This document shows, piece after piece, positions 1 to 12,091 of a stretch of DNA of 64,000 nucleotides. The position numbers were made by a program, and so were the translations under genes. This DNA comes from Coriaria nepalensis. Taxonomy: Eukaryota; Streptophyta; Magnoliopsida; Cucurbitales; Coriariaceae. The notes below the pieces were generated by a model. The model was given only the letters and a program-made list of their open reading frames with translations, had not been told where the DNA came from and did not search any database. Location: the NCBI GenBank assembly GCA_027186245.1, contig CP114481.1, forward strand, positions 34,689,501 through 34,753,500, read 5' to 3'. The stretch's first letter is position 1; the number at the start of each line of letters is the position of its first letter.

Positions 1-8
1 GTGCATAA

Positions 9-29
9 CTTGCAAATGATCAATGCAAG
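9..29. repeat. Imperfect dyad around TGATCA, present in nearly every unit
   Basis: Arms cttgca (9-14) and tgcaag (24-29) are exact reverse complements. They flank the palindrome tgatca (17-22), giving a 21-bp quasi-palindrome that is off-centre by one base. It recurs every 142 bp. Many units carry cttgcaagtgatc instead of cttgcaaatgatc, which keeps both the arms and the core. Some units lose an arm base, for example cttgaaaatg at 3271, 7531 and 8809. A few lose the core, for example tgataa at 4411 and 12363. Dyads are common in centromeric satellites, but no protein is known to bind this one. Confidence 0.85.
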
Positions 30-57
30 GAAAGTGTGCATTCGTTTAACCTTAAAA

Positions 58-83
58 TCATTTCAATGAGTCATTTCAAGTCA
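58..83 (+). repeat. 13-bp internal direct repeat within the unit
   Basis: Two adjacent 13-mers, tcatttcaatgag (58-70) and tcatttcaagtca (71-83), share their first nine bases. A third, weaker match (atttcaa) follows at about 91-97. The left part of the unit also divides into three 13-bp pieces that each start with tgca, at 11, 24 and 37. The pattern recurs in all units. It suggests the monomer was built from a shorter ancestral element; that origin is inference. Confidence 0.75.
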
Positions 84-680
84 ATATCTTATTTCAAAGT
101 AATTCGAACGAGCACTATTTTTGCACTACAAATGCAAGTTTTCGGCATAACTTGCAAATGATCAATGCAAGGAAAGTGTGCATTCGTTTTACCTTTAAAT
201 CATTTCAATGAGTCATTTCAAGTCAATAACTTATTTCGAAGCAAGTCGAACGAATTCAATTTTTGCACTACAAACACAAGTTTTGTGCATAACTTGCAAA
301 TGATCAATGCAAGGAAAGTGTGCATTCGTTTAACCTTAAAATCATTTCGACGAGTCATTTCAAGTCAATATCTTATTTCAAAGTAATTCGAACGAGCACT
401 ATTTTTGCACTACAAATGCAAGTTTTCGGCATAACTTGCAAATGATCAATGCAAGGAAAGTGTGCATTCGTTTTACCTTTAAATCATTTCAATGAGTCAT
501 TTCAAGTCAATAACTTATTTCAAAGCAAGTCAAACGAATTCTATTTTTGCACTACAAACACAAGTTTTGTGCATAACATGCAAATGATCAATGCAAGGAA
601 AGTGTGCATTCGTTTAACCTTAAAATCATTTCAATAAGTCATTTCAAGTCAATATCTTATTTCAAAGTAATTCGAACGAC

Positions 681-2390
681 CACTATTTTTGCACTACAAA
701 CACAAGTTTTGTGCATAACTTGCAAATGATCAATGCAAGGAAAGTGTGCATTAGTTTAACCTTAAAATCATTTCAATGAGTCATTTCAAGTCAATATCTT
801 ATTTGAAAGTAATTTGAACGAGCCCTATTTTTGCACTACAAATGCAAGTTTTCTGCATAACTTGCAAATGATCAATGCAAGGAAAGTGTGCATTCGTTTA
901 ACCTTAAAATAATTTCAATGAGTCATTTCAAGTCAATAACTTATTTCAAAGCAAGTCGAACGAATTCTATTTTTGCACTACAAACACAAGTTTTGTGCAT
1001 AACTTGCAAGTGATCAATGCAAGGAAAGTGTGCATTCGTTTAACCTTAAAATCATTTCAATGAGTCATTTGAAGTCAATAACTTATTTCAAAGCAAGTCG
1101 AACGAATTCTATTTTTGCACTACAAACACAAGTTTTCTGCATAACTTGCAAATGATCAATGCAAGGAAAGTGTGCATTCGTTGAACCTTAAAATCATTTC
1201 ATTGAGTCATTTCAAGTCAATATCTTATTTCAAAGAAATTTGAACGAGCACTATTTTTGCACTACAAATGCAAGTTTTGTGCATAACTTGCAAGTAATCA
1301 ATGCAAGGAAAGTTTGCATTCGTTTAACCTTAAAATCATTTCAATGAGTCATTTCAAGTCGATATCTTATTTCAAAGCAAGTCGAACGAATTCTATTTAC
1401 TACAAACACACGTTTTGTGCATAACTTGCAAATGATCAATGCAAGGAAAGTGTGCATTCGTTTAACCTTAAAATCATTTCAATGAGTCATTTCAAGTCAA
1501 TATCTTATTTCAAAGCAAGTCGAACGAATTCTATATTTGCACTACAAACACAAGTTTTGTGCATAACTTGCAAATGATCAATGCAAGGAAAGTGTGCATT
1601 CGTTTAACCTTAAAATCATTTCAATGAGTCATTTCAAGTCAATAACTTATTTCAAAGCAAGTCGAACGAATTCTATTTTTGCACTACAAACACAAGTTTT
1701 GTGCATAACTTGCAAATGATCAATCCAAGGAAAGTGTGCATTAGTTTAACATTAAAATCATTTCAATGAGTCATTTCAAGTCAATATCTTATTTGAAAGT
1801 AATTTGAACGAGCCCTATTTTTGCACTACAAATGCAAGTTTTCTGCATAACTTGCAAATGATCAATGCAAGGAAAGTGTGCATTCGTTTAACCTTAAAAT
1901 CATTACAATGAGTCATTTCAAGTCAATAACTTATTTCAAAGCAAGTCGAACGAATTCTATTTTTGCACTACAAACACAAGTTTTGTGCATAACTTGCAAG
2001 TGATCAATGCAAGGAAAGTGTGCATTCGTTTAACCTTAAAATCATTTCAATGAGTCATTTGAAGTCAATAACTTATTTCAAAGCAAGTCGGACGAATTCT
2101 ATTTTTGCACTACAAACACAAGTTTTCTGCATAACTTGCAAATGATCAATGCAAGGAAAGTGTGCATTCGTTGAACCTTAAAATCATTTCATTGAGTCAT
2201 TTCAAGTCAATATCTTATTTCAAAGAAATTTGAACGAGCACTATTTTTGCACTACAAATGCAAGTTTTGTGCATAACTTGCAAGTAATCAATGCAAGGAA
2301 AGTTTGCATTCGTTTAACCTTAAAATCATTTCAATGAGTCATTTCAAGTTGATATCTTATTTCAAAGCAAGTCGAACGAATTCTATTTTT
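681..2390 (+). repeat. 7-unit tandem duplication (990/994 bp)
   Basis: Marker ttagtttaac at 751 recurs at 1741. The agccctattt class recurs at 821 and 1811, and the caagtaatca variant at 1291 and 2281; all three spacings are 990 bp. The spacing is four bases short of 7 x 142 (994) because the first copy has a 4-bp deletion near 1398. Upstream, the copies disagree at 679 versus 1669, which sets the left junction near 680. Divergence resumes after about 1480/2475. Confidence 0.85.
1329..1466 (+). repeat. 138-bp satellite unit with a 4-bp deletion
   Basis: Near 1398 this unit reads ttctatttactac where its neighbours read ttctatttttgcactac. Four bases are lost, removing the gcac of the conserved 'tttttgcac' motif. 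The related copy 990 bp downstream keeps the full motif. It is the only 4-bp indel I found. The unit boundaries given are approximate. Confidence 0.75.
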
Positions 2391-3263
2391 GCACTACAAA
2401 CACACGTTCTGTGCATAACTTGCAAATGATCAATGCAAGGAAAGTGTGCATTCGTTTAACCTTAAAATCATTTCAATGAGTCATTTCCAGTCAATAACTT
2501 ATTTCAAAGCAAGTCGAAAGAATTCTATTTTTGCACTACAAATACAAATTTTGGGCATAACTTGCAAATGATCAATGCGAGGAAAGTGTGCATTTGTTTA
2601 ACCTTAAAATCATTGCAATGAGTCATTTCAAGTCAATAACTTATTTCAAAGCAAGTCGAACGAATTCTATTTTTGCACTACAAACACACGTTTTGTGCAT
2701 AACTTGCAAATGATCAATGCAAGGAAAGTGTGCATTCGTTTAACCTTAAAATCATTTCAATGAGTCATTTCAAGTCAATATCTTATTTCAAAGCAAGTCG
2801 AACGAATTCTATATTTGCACTACAAACACAAGTTTTGTGCATAACTTGCAAATGATCAATGCAAGGAAAGTGTGCATTCGTTTAACCTTAAAATCATTTC
2901 AATGAGTCATTTCAAGTCAATAACTTATTTCAAAGCAAGTCGAACGAATTCTATTTTTGCACTACAAACACAAGTTTTGTGCATAACTTGCAAATGATCA
3001 ATGCAAGGAAAGTGTGCATTAGTTTAACATTAAAATCATTTCAATGAGTCATTTCAAGTCAATATCTTATTTGAAAGTAATTTGAACGAGCCCTATTTTT
3101 GCACTACAAATGCAAGTTTTCTGCATAACTTGCAAATGATCAATGCAAGGAAAGTGTGCATTCGTTTAACCTTAAAATCATTACAATGAGTCATTTCAAG
3201 TCAATAACTTATTTCAAAGCAAGTCGAACGAATTCTATTTTTGCACTACAAACACAAGTTTTC
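1411..3263 (+). repeat. 9-unit spaced repeat (offset 1,278 bp), partial copies
   Basis: The markers cacacgttttgtgc (around 1411 and 2689), ctatatttgc (about 1533 and 2811) and ttagtttaacatt (1741 and 3019) are all separated by 1,278 bp, which is 9 x 142. The match runs for about 575 bp, 1411-1985 against 2689-3263. It stops where the second copy reads ttctgcataacttgaaaatg. It overlaps the 7-unit duplication, so the two exchange events are layered. Confidence 0.75.
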
Positions 3264-3649
3264 TGCATAACTTGAAAATGATCAATGCAAGGAAAGTGTG
3301 CATTCGTCGAACCTTAAAATCATTTCATTGAGTCATTTCAAGTCAAAATCTTATTTCAAAGAAATTTGAACGAGCACTATTTTTGCACTACAAATACAAG
3401 TTTTGTGCATAACTTGCAAGTGATCAATGCATGGAAAGTGTGCATTCATTTAACCTTAAAATCATTTCAATGAGTCATTTCAAGTCGATATCTTATTTCA
3501 AAGCAAGTCGAACGAATTCTATTTTTGCACTACAAATGCAAGTTTTGTGCATAACTTGCAAGTGATCAATGCAAGGAAAGTGTGCATTCATTTAACCTTA
3601 AAATCATTTCAATGAATCATTTCAAGTCAATAACTTATTTCAAAGCAAG

Positions 3650-4892
3650 TCGAACGAATTCTATTTTTGCACTACAAACACAAGTTTTGTGCATAACTTG
3701 CAAATGATCAATGCAAGGAAAGTGTGCATTCATTTAACCTTAAAATCATTTCAATGAGTCATTTCAAGTCGATATCTTATTTCAAAGCAAGTCGAACGAA
3801 TTCTATTTTTGCACTACAAACACAAGTTTTGTGCATAACTTGCAAATGATCAATGCAAGGAAAGTGTGCATTCGTTTAACCTTAAAATCATTTCAATGAG
3901 TCATTTCAAGTCAATAACTTATTTCAAAGCAACTCGAACGAATTCTATTTTTGCACTACAAACACAAGTTTTCTGCATAACTTGCAAGTGATCAATGCAA
4001 GGAAAGTGTGCATTCGTTGAACCTTAAAATCATTTCATTGAGTCATTTCAAGTCAATATCTTATTTCAAAGAAATTTGAACGAGCACTATTTTTGCACTA
4101 CAAATGCAAGTTTTGTCCATAACTTGCAAGTGATCAATGCAAGGAAAGTGTGCATTCATTTAACCTTAAAATCATTTCAATGAGTCATTTCAAGTCGATA
4201 TCTTATTTCAAAGCAAGTCGAACGAATTCTATTTTTGCACTACAAACACAAGTTTTGTGCATAACTTGCAAATGATCAATGCAAGGAAAGTGTGCATTCG
4301 TTTAACCTTAAAATCATTTCAATGAGTCATTTCAAGTCAATAACTTATTTCAAAGCAAGTCGAACGAATTCTATATTTGCACTACAAACACAAGTTTTGT
4401 GCATAACTTGCAAATGATAAATGCAAGGAAAGTGTGCATTAGTTTAACCTTAAAATCATTTCAATGAGTCATTGCAAGTCGATATCTTATTTCAAAGCAA
4501 GTCGAACGAATTCTATTTTTGCACTACAAACACAAGTTTTGTGCATAACTTGCAAATGATCAATGCAAGGAAAGTGTGCATTCGTTTAACCTTAAAATCA
4601 TTTCAATGAGTCATTTCAAGTCAATATCTTATTTCAAAGAAATTTGAACGAGCACTATTTTTGCACTACAAATGCAAGTTTTGTCCATAACTTGCAAGTG
4701 ATCAATGCAAGGAAAGTGTGCATTCATTTAACCTTAAAATCATTTCAATGAGTCATTTCAAGTCGATATCTTATTTCAAAGCAAGTCGAACGAATTCTAT
4801 TTTTGCACTACAAACACAAGTTTTGTGCATAACTTGCAAATGATCAATGCAAGGAAAGTGTGCATTCGTTTAACCTTAAAATCATTTCAATG
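3650..4892 (+). repeat. Block repeated 7,952 bp downstream (about 11602-12843)
   Basis: The variants caactcgaac (3931 and 11883), ttgtcc (4113 and 12065) and tgataaatg (4411 and 12363) share one offset of 7,952 bp, or 56 x 142. The match ends at about 4892, where the first copy has aatgaatcatt and the second aatgagtcatt. Together with the 7,242-bp-offset block, it shows that the 4-6.4 kb and 11.6-13.6 kb regions have a common origin, with a different insertion or loss of units between them. Confidence 0.75.
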
Positions 4893-5830
4893 AATCATTT
4901 CAAGTCAATAACTTATTTCAAAGCAAGTCGAACGAATTCTACATTTGCACTACAAACACAAGTTTTGTGCATAACTTGCAAATGATAAATGCAAGGAAAG
5001 TGTGCATTCGTTTAACCTTAAAATCATTTCAATGAGTCATTTCAAGTCAATATCTTATTTGAAAGTAATTTGAACGAGCCCTATTTTTGCACTACAAACA
5101 CAAGTTTTGTGCATAACTTGCAAATGATCAATGTAAGGAAAGTGTGCATTAGTTTAACCTTAAAATCATTTCAATGAGTCATTGCAAGTCGATATCTTAT
5201 TTCAAAGCAAGTCGAACGAATTCTATTTTTGCACTACAAACACAAGTTTTGTGCATAACTTGCAAATGATCAATGCAAGGAAAGTGTGCATTCGTTTAAC
5301 CTTAAAATCATTTCAATGAGTCATTTCAAGTCAATATCTTATTTCAAAGAAATTTGAACGAGCACTATTTTTGCACTACAAATGCAAGTTTTGTCCATAA
5401 CTTGCAAGTGATCAATGCAAGGAAAGTGTGCATTCATTTAACCTTAAAATCATTTCAATGAGTCATTTCAAGTCGATATCTTATTTCAAAGCAAGTCGAA
5501 CGAATTCTATTTTTGCACTACAAACACAAGTTTTGTGCATAACTTGCAAATGATCAATGCAAGGAAAGTGTGCATTCGTTTAACCTTAAAATCATTTCAA
5601 TGAATCATTTCAAGTCAATAACTTATTTCAAAGCAAGTCGAATGAATTCTATATTTGCACTACAAACACAAGTTTTGTGCATAACTTGCAAATGATAAAT
5701 GCAAGGAAAGTGTGCATTAGTTTAACCTTAAAATCATTTCAATGAGTCATTTCAAGTCAATATCTTATTTGAAAGTAATTTGAACGAGCCCTATTTTTGC
5801 ACTACAAATGCAAGTTTTCTGCATAACTTG
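4110..5830 (+). repeat. 4- and 5-unit duplications (568 and 710 bp)
   Basis: The rare ttgtccataa variant occurs at about 4113, 4681 and 5391, with steps of 568 and 710 bp. The attgcaagtcgatatc variant occurs at about 4471 and 5181 (710 bp). The core-breaking tgataaatg variant occurs at 4411, 4979 and 5689. Together these show short unequal-exchange products of four and five units lying side by side. Confidence 0.8.
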
Positions 5831-6400
5831 CAAATGATCAATGCAAGGAAACTGTGCATTCGTTTAACCTTAAAATCATTTCAATGAGTCATTTCAAGTC
5901 AATAACTTATTTCAAAGCAAGTCGAACGAATTCCATTTTTGCACTACAAACACAAGTTTTGTGCATAACTTGCAAGTGATCAATGCAAGGAAAGTGTGCA
6001 TTCGTTTAACCTTAAAATCATTTCAATGAGTCATTCGAAGTCAATAACTTATTTCAAAGCAAGTCGAACGAATTCTATTTTTGCACTACAAACACAAGTT
6101 TTCTGCATAACTTGCAAATGATCAATGCAAGGAAAGTGTGCATTCGTTGAACCTTAAAATCATTTCATTGAGTCATTTCAAGTCAATATCTTATTTCAAA
6201 GAAATTTGAACGAGCACTATTTTTGCACTACAAATGCAAGTTTTGTGCATAACCTGCAAGTGATCAATGCAAGGAAAGTGTGCATTCATTTAACCTTAAA
6301 ATCATTTCAATGAGTCATTTCAAGTCGATATCTTATTTCAAAGCAAGTCGAACGAATTCTATTTTTGCACTACAAACACAAGTTTTGTGCATAACTTGCA
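5689..6400 (+). repeat. Five-unit block repeated 7,242 bp downstream (12931-13640)
   Basis: The private variant aaactgtgcattcg at 5849 recurs at 13091, and the tgataaatg variant at 5689 recurs at 12931. Both offsets are 7,242 bp (51 x 142). The stretch between includes further shared private variants, such as tcattcgaagtc and gcataacctgcaag. It is a dispersed copy with other HOR types between, not an adjacent duplicate. Confidence 0.8.
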
Positions 6401-7382
6401 AATGATCAATGCAGGGAAAGTGTGCATTAGTTTAACCTTAAAATCATATCAATGAGTCATTTCAAGTCAATAACTTATTTCAAAGCAAGTCGAACGAATT
6501 CTATATTTGCACTACAAACACAAGTTTTGTGCATAACTTGCAAATGATCAATGCAGGGAAAGTGTGCATTAGTTTAACCTTAAAATCATATCAATGAGTC
6601 ATTTCAAGTCAATATCTTATTTGAACGTAATTTGAACGAGCCCTATTTTTGCACTACAAATGCAAGTTTTCTGCATAACTTGCAAATGATCAATACAAGG
6701 AAAGGGTGCATTCGTTTAACCTTAAAATCATTTCAATGAGTCATTTCAAATCAATAACTTATTTCAAAGCAAGTCGAACGAATTCTATTTTTGCACTACA
6801 AATGCAAGTTTTGTCCATAACTTGCAAGTGATCAATGCAAGGAAAGTGTGCATTCATTTAACCTTAAAATCATTTCAATGAGTCATTTCAAGTCGATATC
6901 TTATTTCAAAGCAAGTCGAACGAATTCTATTTTTGCACTACAAACACAAGTTTTGTGCATAACTTGCAAATGATCAATGCAAGGAAAGTGTGCATTCGTT
7001 TAACCTTAAAATCATTTCAATGAATCATTTCAAGTCAATAACTTATTTCAAAGCAAGTCGAACGAATTCTATATTTGCACTACAAACACAAGTTTTGTGC
7101 ATAACTTGCAAATGATAAATGCAAGGAAAGTGTGCATTAGTTTAACCTTAAAATCATTTCAATGAGTCATTTCAAGTCAATATCTTATTTGAAAGTAATT
7201 TGAACGAGCCCTATTTTTGCACTACAAATGCAAGTTTTCTGCATAACTTGCAAATGATCAATGCAAGGAAAGTGTGCATTCGTTTAACCTTAATATCATT
7301 TCAAGGAGTCATTTCAAGTCAATAACTTATTTCAAAGCAAGTTGAACGAATTCTATTTTTTCACTACAAACAGAAGTTTTTT

Positions 7383-10300
7383 GCATAACTTGCAAATGAT
7401 CAATGGAAGGAAAGTGTGCATTCGTTTAACCTTAAAATCATTTCAATGAGTCATTTGAAGTCAATAACTTATTTCAAAGCAAGTCGAACGAATTCTATTT
7501 TTGCACTACAAACACAAGTTTTCTGCATAACTTGAAAATGATCAATGCAAGGAAAGTGTGCATTCGTCGAACCTTAAAATCATTTCATTGAGTCATTTCA
7601 AGTCAAAATCTTATTTCAAAGAAATTTGAACGAGCACTATTTTTGCACTACAAATACAAGTTTTGTGCATAACTTGCAAGTGATCAATGCATGGAAAGTG
7701 TGCATTCATTTAACCTTAAAATCATTTCAATGAGTCATTTCAAGTCGATATCTTATTTCAAAGCAAGTCGAACGAATTCTATTTTTGCACTACAAATGCA
7801 AGTTTTGTGCATAACTTGCAAGTGATCAATGCAAGGAAAGTGTGCATTCATTTAACCTTAAAATCATTTCAATGAGTCATTTCAAGTCGATATCTTATTT
7901 CAAAGCAAGTCGAACGAATTCTATTTTTGCACTACAAACACAAGTTTTGTGCATAACTTGCAAATGATCAATGCAAGGAAAGTGTGCATTCGTTTAACCT
8001 TAAAATCATTTCAATGAGTCATTTCAAGTCAATAACTTATTTCAAAGCAACTCGAACGAATTCTATTTTTGCACTACAAACACAAGTTTTCTGCATAACT
8101 TGCAAGTGATCAATGCAAGGAAAGTGTGCATTCGTTGAACCTTAAAATCATTTCATTGAGTCATTTCAAGTCAATATCTTATTTCAAAGAAATTTGAACG
8201 AGCACTATTTTTGCACTACAAATGCAAGTTTTGTCCATAACTTGCAAGTGATCAATGTAAGGAAAGTGTGCATTCGTTTAACCTTAAAATCATTTCAATG
8301 AGTCATTTCAAGTCAATAACTTATTTCAAAGCAAGTCGAACGAATTCTATATTTGCACTACAAACACAAGTTTTGTGCATAACTTGCAAATGATCAATGC
8401 AGGGAAAGTGTGCATTAGTTTAACCTTAAAATCATATCAATGAGTCATTTCAAGTCAATATCTTATTTGAACGTAATTTGAACGAGCCCTATTTTTGCAC
8501 TACAAATGCAAGTTTTCTGCATAACTTGCAAATGATCAATACAAGGAAAGGGTGCATTCGTTTAACCTTAAAATCATTTCAATGAGTCATTTCAAATCAA
8601 TAACTTATTTCAAAGCAAGTCGAACGAATTCTATTTTTGCACTACAAACACAAGTTTTGTGCATAACTTGCAAATGATCAATGGAAGGAAAGTGTGCATT
8701 CGTTTAACCTTAAAATCATTTCAATGAGTCATTTGAAGTCAATAACTTATTTCAAAGCAAGTCGAACGAATTCTATTTTTGCACTACAAACACAAGTTTT
8801 CTGCATAACTTGAAAATGATCAATGCAAGGAAAGTGTGCATTCGTCGAACCTTAAAATCATTTCATTGAGTCATTTCAAGTCAAAATCTTATTTCAAAGA
8901 AATTTGAACGAGCACTATTTTTGCACTACAAATACAAGTTTTGTGCATAACTTGCAAGTGATCAATGCATGGAAAGTGTGCATTCATTTAACCTTAAAAT
9001 CATTTCAATGAGTCATTTCAAGTCGATATCTTATTTCAAAGCAAGTCGAACGAATTCTATTTTTGCACTACAAATGCAAGTTTTGTGCATAACTTGCAAG
9101 TGATCAATGCAAGGAAAGTGTGCATTCATTTAACCTTAAAATCATTTCAATGAGTCATTTCAAGTCGATATCTTATTTCAAAGCAAGTCGAACGAATTCT
9201 ATTTTTGCACTACAAACACAAGTTTTGTGCATAACTTGCAAATGATCAATGCAAGGAAAGTGTGCATTCGTTTAACCTTAAAATCATTTCAATGAGTCAT
9301 TTCAAGTCAATAACTTATTTCAAAGCAACTCGAACGAATTCTATTTTTGCACTACAAACACAAGTTTTCTGCATAACTTGCAAGTGATCAATGCAAGGAA
9401 AGTGTGCATTCGTTGAACCTTAAAATCATTTCATTGAGTCATTTCAAGTCAATATCTTATTTCAAAGAAATTTGAACGAGCACTATTTTTGCACTACAAA
9501 TGCAAGTTTTGTCCATAACTTGCAAGTGATCAATGCAAGGAAAGTGTGCATTCATTTAACCTTAAAATCATTTCAATGAGTCATTTCAAGTCGATATCTT
9601 ATTTCAAAGCAAGTCGAACGAATTCTATTTTTGCACTACAAACACAAGTTTTGTGCATAACTTGCAAATGATCAATGCAGGGAAAGTGTGCATTAGTTTA
9701 ACCTTAAAATCATATCAATGAGTCATTTCAAGTCAATATCTTATTTGAACGTAATTTGAACGAGCCCTATTTTTGCACTACAAATGCAAGTTTTCTGCAT
9801 AACTTGCAAATGATCAATACAAGGAAAGGGTGCATTCGTTTAACCTTAAAATCATTTCAATGAGTCATTTCAAATCAATAACTTATTTCAAAGCAAGTCG
9901 AACGAATTCTATTTTTGCACTACAAACACAAGTTTTGTGCATAACTTGCAAATGATCAATGGAAGGAAAGTGTGCATTCGTTTAACCTTAAAATCATTTC
10001 AATGAGTCATTTGAAGTCAATAACTTATTTCAAAGCAAGTCGAACGAATTCTATTTTTGCACTACAAACACAAGTTTTCTGCATAACTTGAAAATGATCA
10101 ATGCAAGGAAAGTGTGCATTCGTCGAACCTTAAAATCATTTCATTGAGTCATTTCAAGTCAAAATCTTATTTCAAAGAAATTTGAACGAGCACTATTTTT
10201 GCACTACAAATACAAGTTTTGTGCATAACTTGCAAGTGATCAATGCATGGAAAGTGTGCATTCATTTAACCTTAAAATCATTTCAATGAGTCATTTCAAG

Positions 10301-12091
10301 TCGATATCTTATTTCAAAGCAAGTCGAACGAATTCTATTTTTGCACTACAAATGCAAGTTTTGTGCATAACTTGCAAGTGATCAATGCAAGGAAAGTGTG
10401 CATTCATTTAACCTTAAAATCATTTCAATGAGTCATTTCAAGTCGATATCTTATTTCAAAGCAAGTCGAACGAATTCTATTTTTGCACTACAAACACAAG
10501 TTTTGTGCATAACTTGCAAATGATCAATGCAAGGAAAGTGTGCATTCGTTTAACCTTAAAATCATTTCAATGAGTCATTTCAAGTCAATAACTTATTTCA
10601 AAGCAACTCGAACGAATTCTATTTTTGCACTACAAACACAAGTTTTCTGCATAACTTGCAAGTGATCAATGCAAGGAAAGTGTGCATTCGTTGAACCTTA
10701 AAATCATTTCATTGAGTCATTTCAAGTCAATATCTTATTTCAAAGAAATTTGAACGAGCACTATTTTTGCACTACAAATGCAAGTTTTGTCCATAACTTG
10801 CAAGTGATCAATGTAAGGAAAGTGTGCATTCGTTTAACCTTAAAATCATTTCAATGAGTCATTTCAAGTCAATAACTTATTTCAAAGCAAGTCGAACGAA
10901 TTCTATATTTGCACTACAAACACAAGTTTTGTGCATAACTTGCAAATGATCAATGCAGGGAAAGTGTGCATTAGTTTAACCTTAAAATCATATCAATGAG
11001 TCATTTCAAGTCAATATCTTATTTGAACGTAATTTGAACGAGCCCTATTTTTGCACTACAAATGCAAGTTTTCTGCATAACTTGCAAATGATCAATACAA
11101 GGAAAGGGTGCATTCGTTTAACCTTAAAATCATTTCAATGAGTCATTTCAAATCAATAACTTATTTCAAAGCAAGTCGAACGAATTCTATTTTTGCACTA
11201 CAAACACAAGTTTTGTGCATAACTTGCAAATGATCAATGGAAGGAAAGTGTGCATTCGTTTAACCTTAAAATCATTTCAATGAGTCATTTGAAGTCAATA
11301 ACTTATTTCAAAGCAAGTCGAACGAATTCTATTTTTGCACTACAAACACAAGTTTTCTGCATAACTTGAAAATGATCAATGCAAGGAAAGTGTGCATTCG
11401 TCGAACCTTAAAATCATTTCATTGAGTCATTTCAAGTCAAAATCTTATTTCAAAGAAATTTGAACGAGCACTATTTTTGCACTACAAATACAAGTTTTGT
11501 GCATAACTTGCAAGTGATCAATGCATGGAAAGTGTGCATTCATTTAACCTTAAAATCATTTCAATGAGTCATTTCAAGTCGATATCTTATTTCAAAGCAA
11601 GTCGAACGAATTCTATTTTTGCACTACAAATGCAAGTTTTGTGCATAACTTGCAAGTGATCAATGCAAGGAAAGTGTGCATTCATTTAACCTTAAAATCA
11701 TTTCAATGAGTCATTTCAAGTCGATATCTTATTTCAAAGCAAGTCGAACGAATTCTATTTTTGCACTACAAACACAAGTTTTGTGCATAACTTGCAAATG
11801 ATCAATGCAAGGAAAGTGTGCATTCGTTTAACCTTAAAATCATTTCAATGAGTCATTTCAAGTCAATAACTTATTTCAAAGCAACTCGAACGAATTCTAT
11901 TTTTGCACTACAAACACAAGTTTTCTGCATAACTTGCAAGTGATCAATGCAAGGAAAGTGTGCATTCGTTGAACCTTAAAATCATTTCATTGAGTCATTT
12001 CAAGTCAATATCTTATTTCAAAGAAATTTGAACGAGCACTATTTTTGCACTACAAATGCAAGTTTTGTCCATAACTTGCAAGTGATCAATG
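7383..12091 (+). repeat. 9-unit higher-order repeat (1,278 bp), about four copies
   Basis: The variant cttgaaaatg lies at 7531, 8809, 10087 and 11365, exactly 1,278 bp apart. gcagggaaag (8399, 9677, 10955) and the caatacaagg class (8537, 9815, 11093) follow the same step. Each HOR contains units in a fixed order: gcaggg, atacaagg, atggaagg with tttgaagtc, cttgaaaatg with cgtcgaacc, atgcatgg, the following gtcgatatc units, aactcg, and gtccat. Copies one and three end with a gtaagg/ctatatttgc unit (8258 and 10814, 2,556 bp apart). Copies two and four have a different unit there, so an 18-unit superstructure is visible. Confidence 0.9.

Larger units (their letters stand above)
1..142 (+). repeat. 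Reference satellite unit (first complete copy)
   Basis: This is a convenient phase reference for the unit. In order it has gtgcataac at 1-9, the tgatca palindrome at 17-22, gtgcattcg at 36-44, ccttaaaatc at 50-59, two tcatttcaa sub-repeats from 58 and 71, an AT-rich tatctta block near 85-91, the class-diagnostic segment around 96-117, ctatttttgcac at about 115-126, and a terminal caagtttt. This copy carries the 'gaacgagcac ... aatgcaag' right half. The commonest copies instead have 'gtcgaacgaattc ... aacacaag', which puts an EcoRI site (GAATTC) at unit positions 110-115. A further class has 'gtcgatatc', giving an EcoRV site at 83-88. Unit length modulo 3 is 1, so successive units are read in different frames. 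Confidence 0.95.
1..690 (+). repeat. Dimeric (284-bp) sub-array
   Basis: Two unit types alternate. One has 'gtaattcgaacgagcac ... ttttcggcat' and the other has 'gcaagtcgaacgaattc ... ttttgtgcat' with a 'ttttaccttt' variant. The rare cggcat marker recurs at about 143 and 427, a spacing of 284 bp. The pattern breaks near 680, where a mixed unit (gaacgacc followed by aacacaag) appears. About two and a half dimers are visible, and the array continues off the left edge. Confidence 0.8.

Noticed and set aside
41..57. CENP-B box in the unit (ttcgtttaacc, or ttcgttgaacc in some classes)
   Set aside because: The first core TTCG and the following A match the known box pattern, but the essential third core CGGG is replaced by ttaa. 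The match is too weak to call.
58..97. Promoter or polyadenylation signals in the AT-rich part of the unit
   Set aside because: AT-rich stretches such as the tatctta and tatttttg blocks occur in every unit by composition. No coherent arrangement of elements with a downstream gene exists.
165..637. Short open reading frames (165-386 and 449-637) with similar predicted peptides
   Set aside because: They are translations of the satellite. The peptides repeat because the DNA repeats, the unit length is not a multiple of three, and frames end after about one and a half units. No domain, ribosome-related or splice context is visible.
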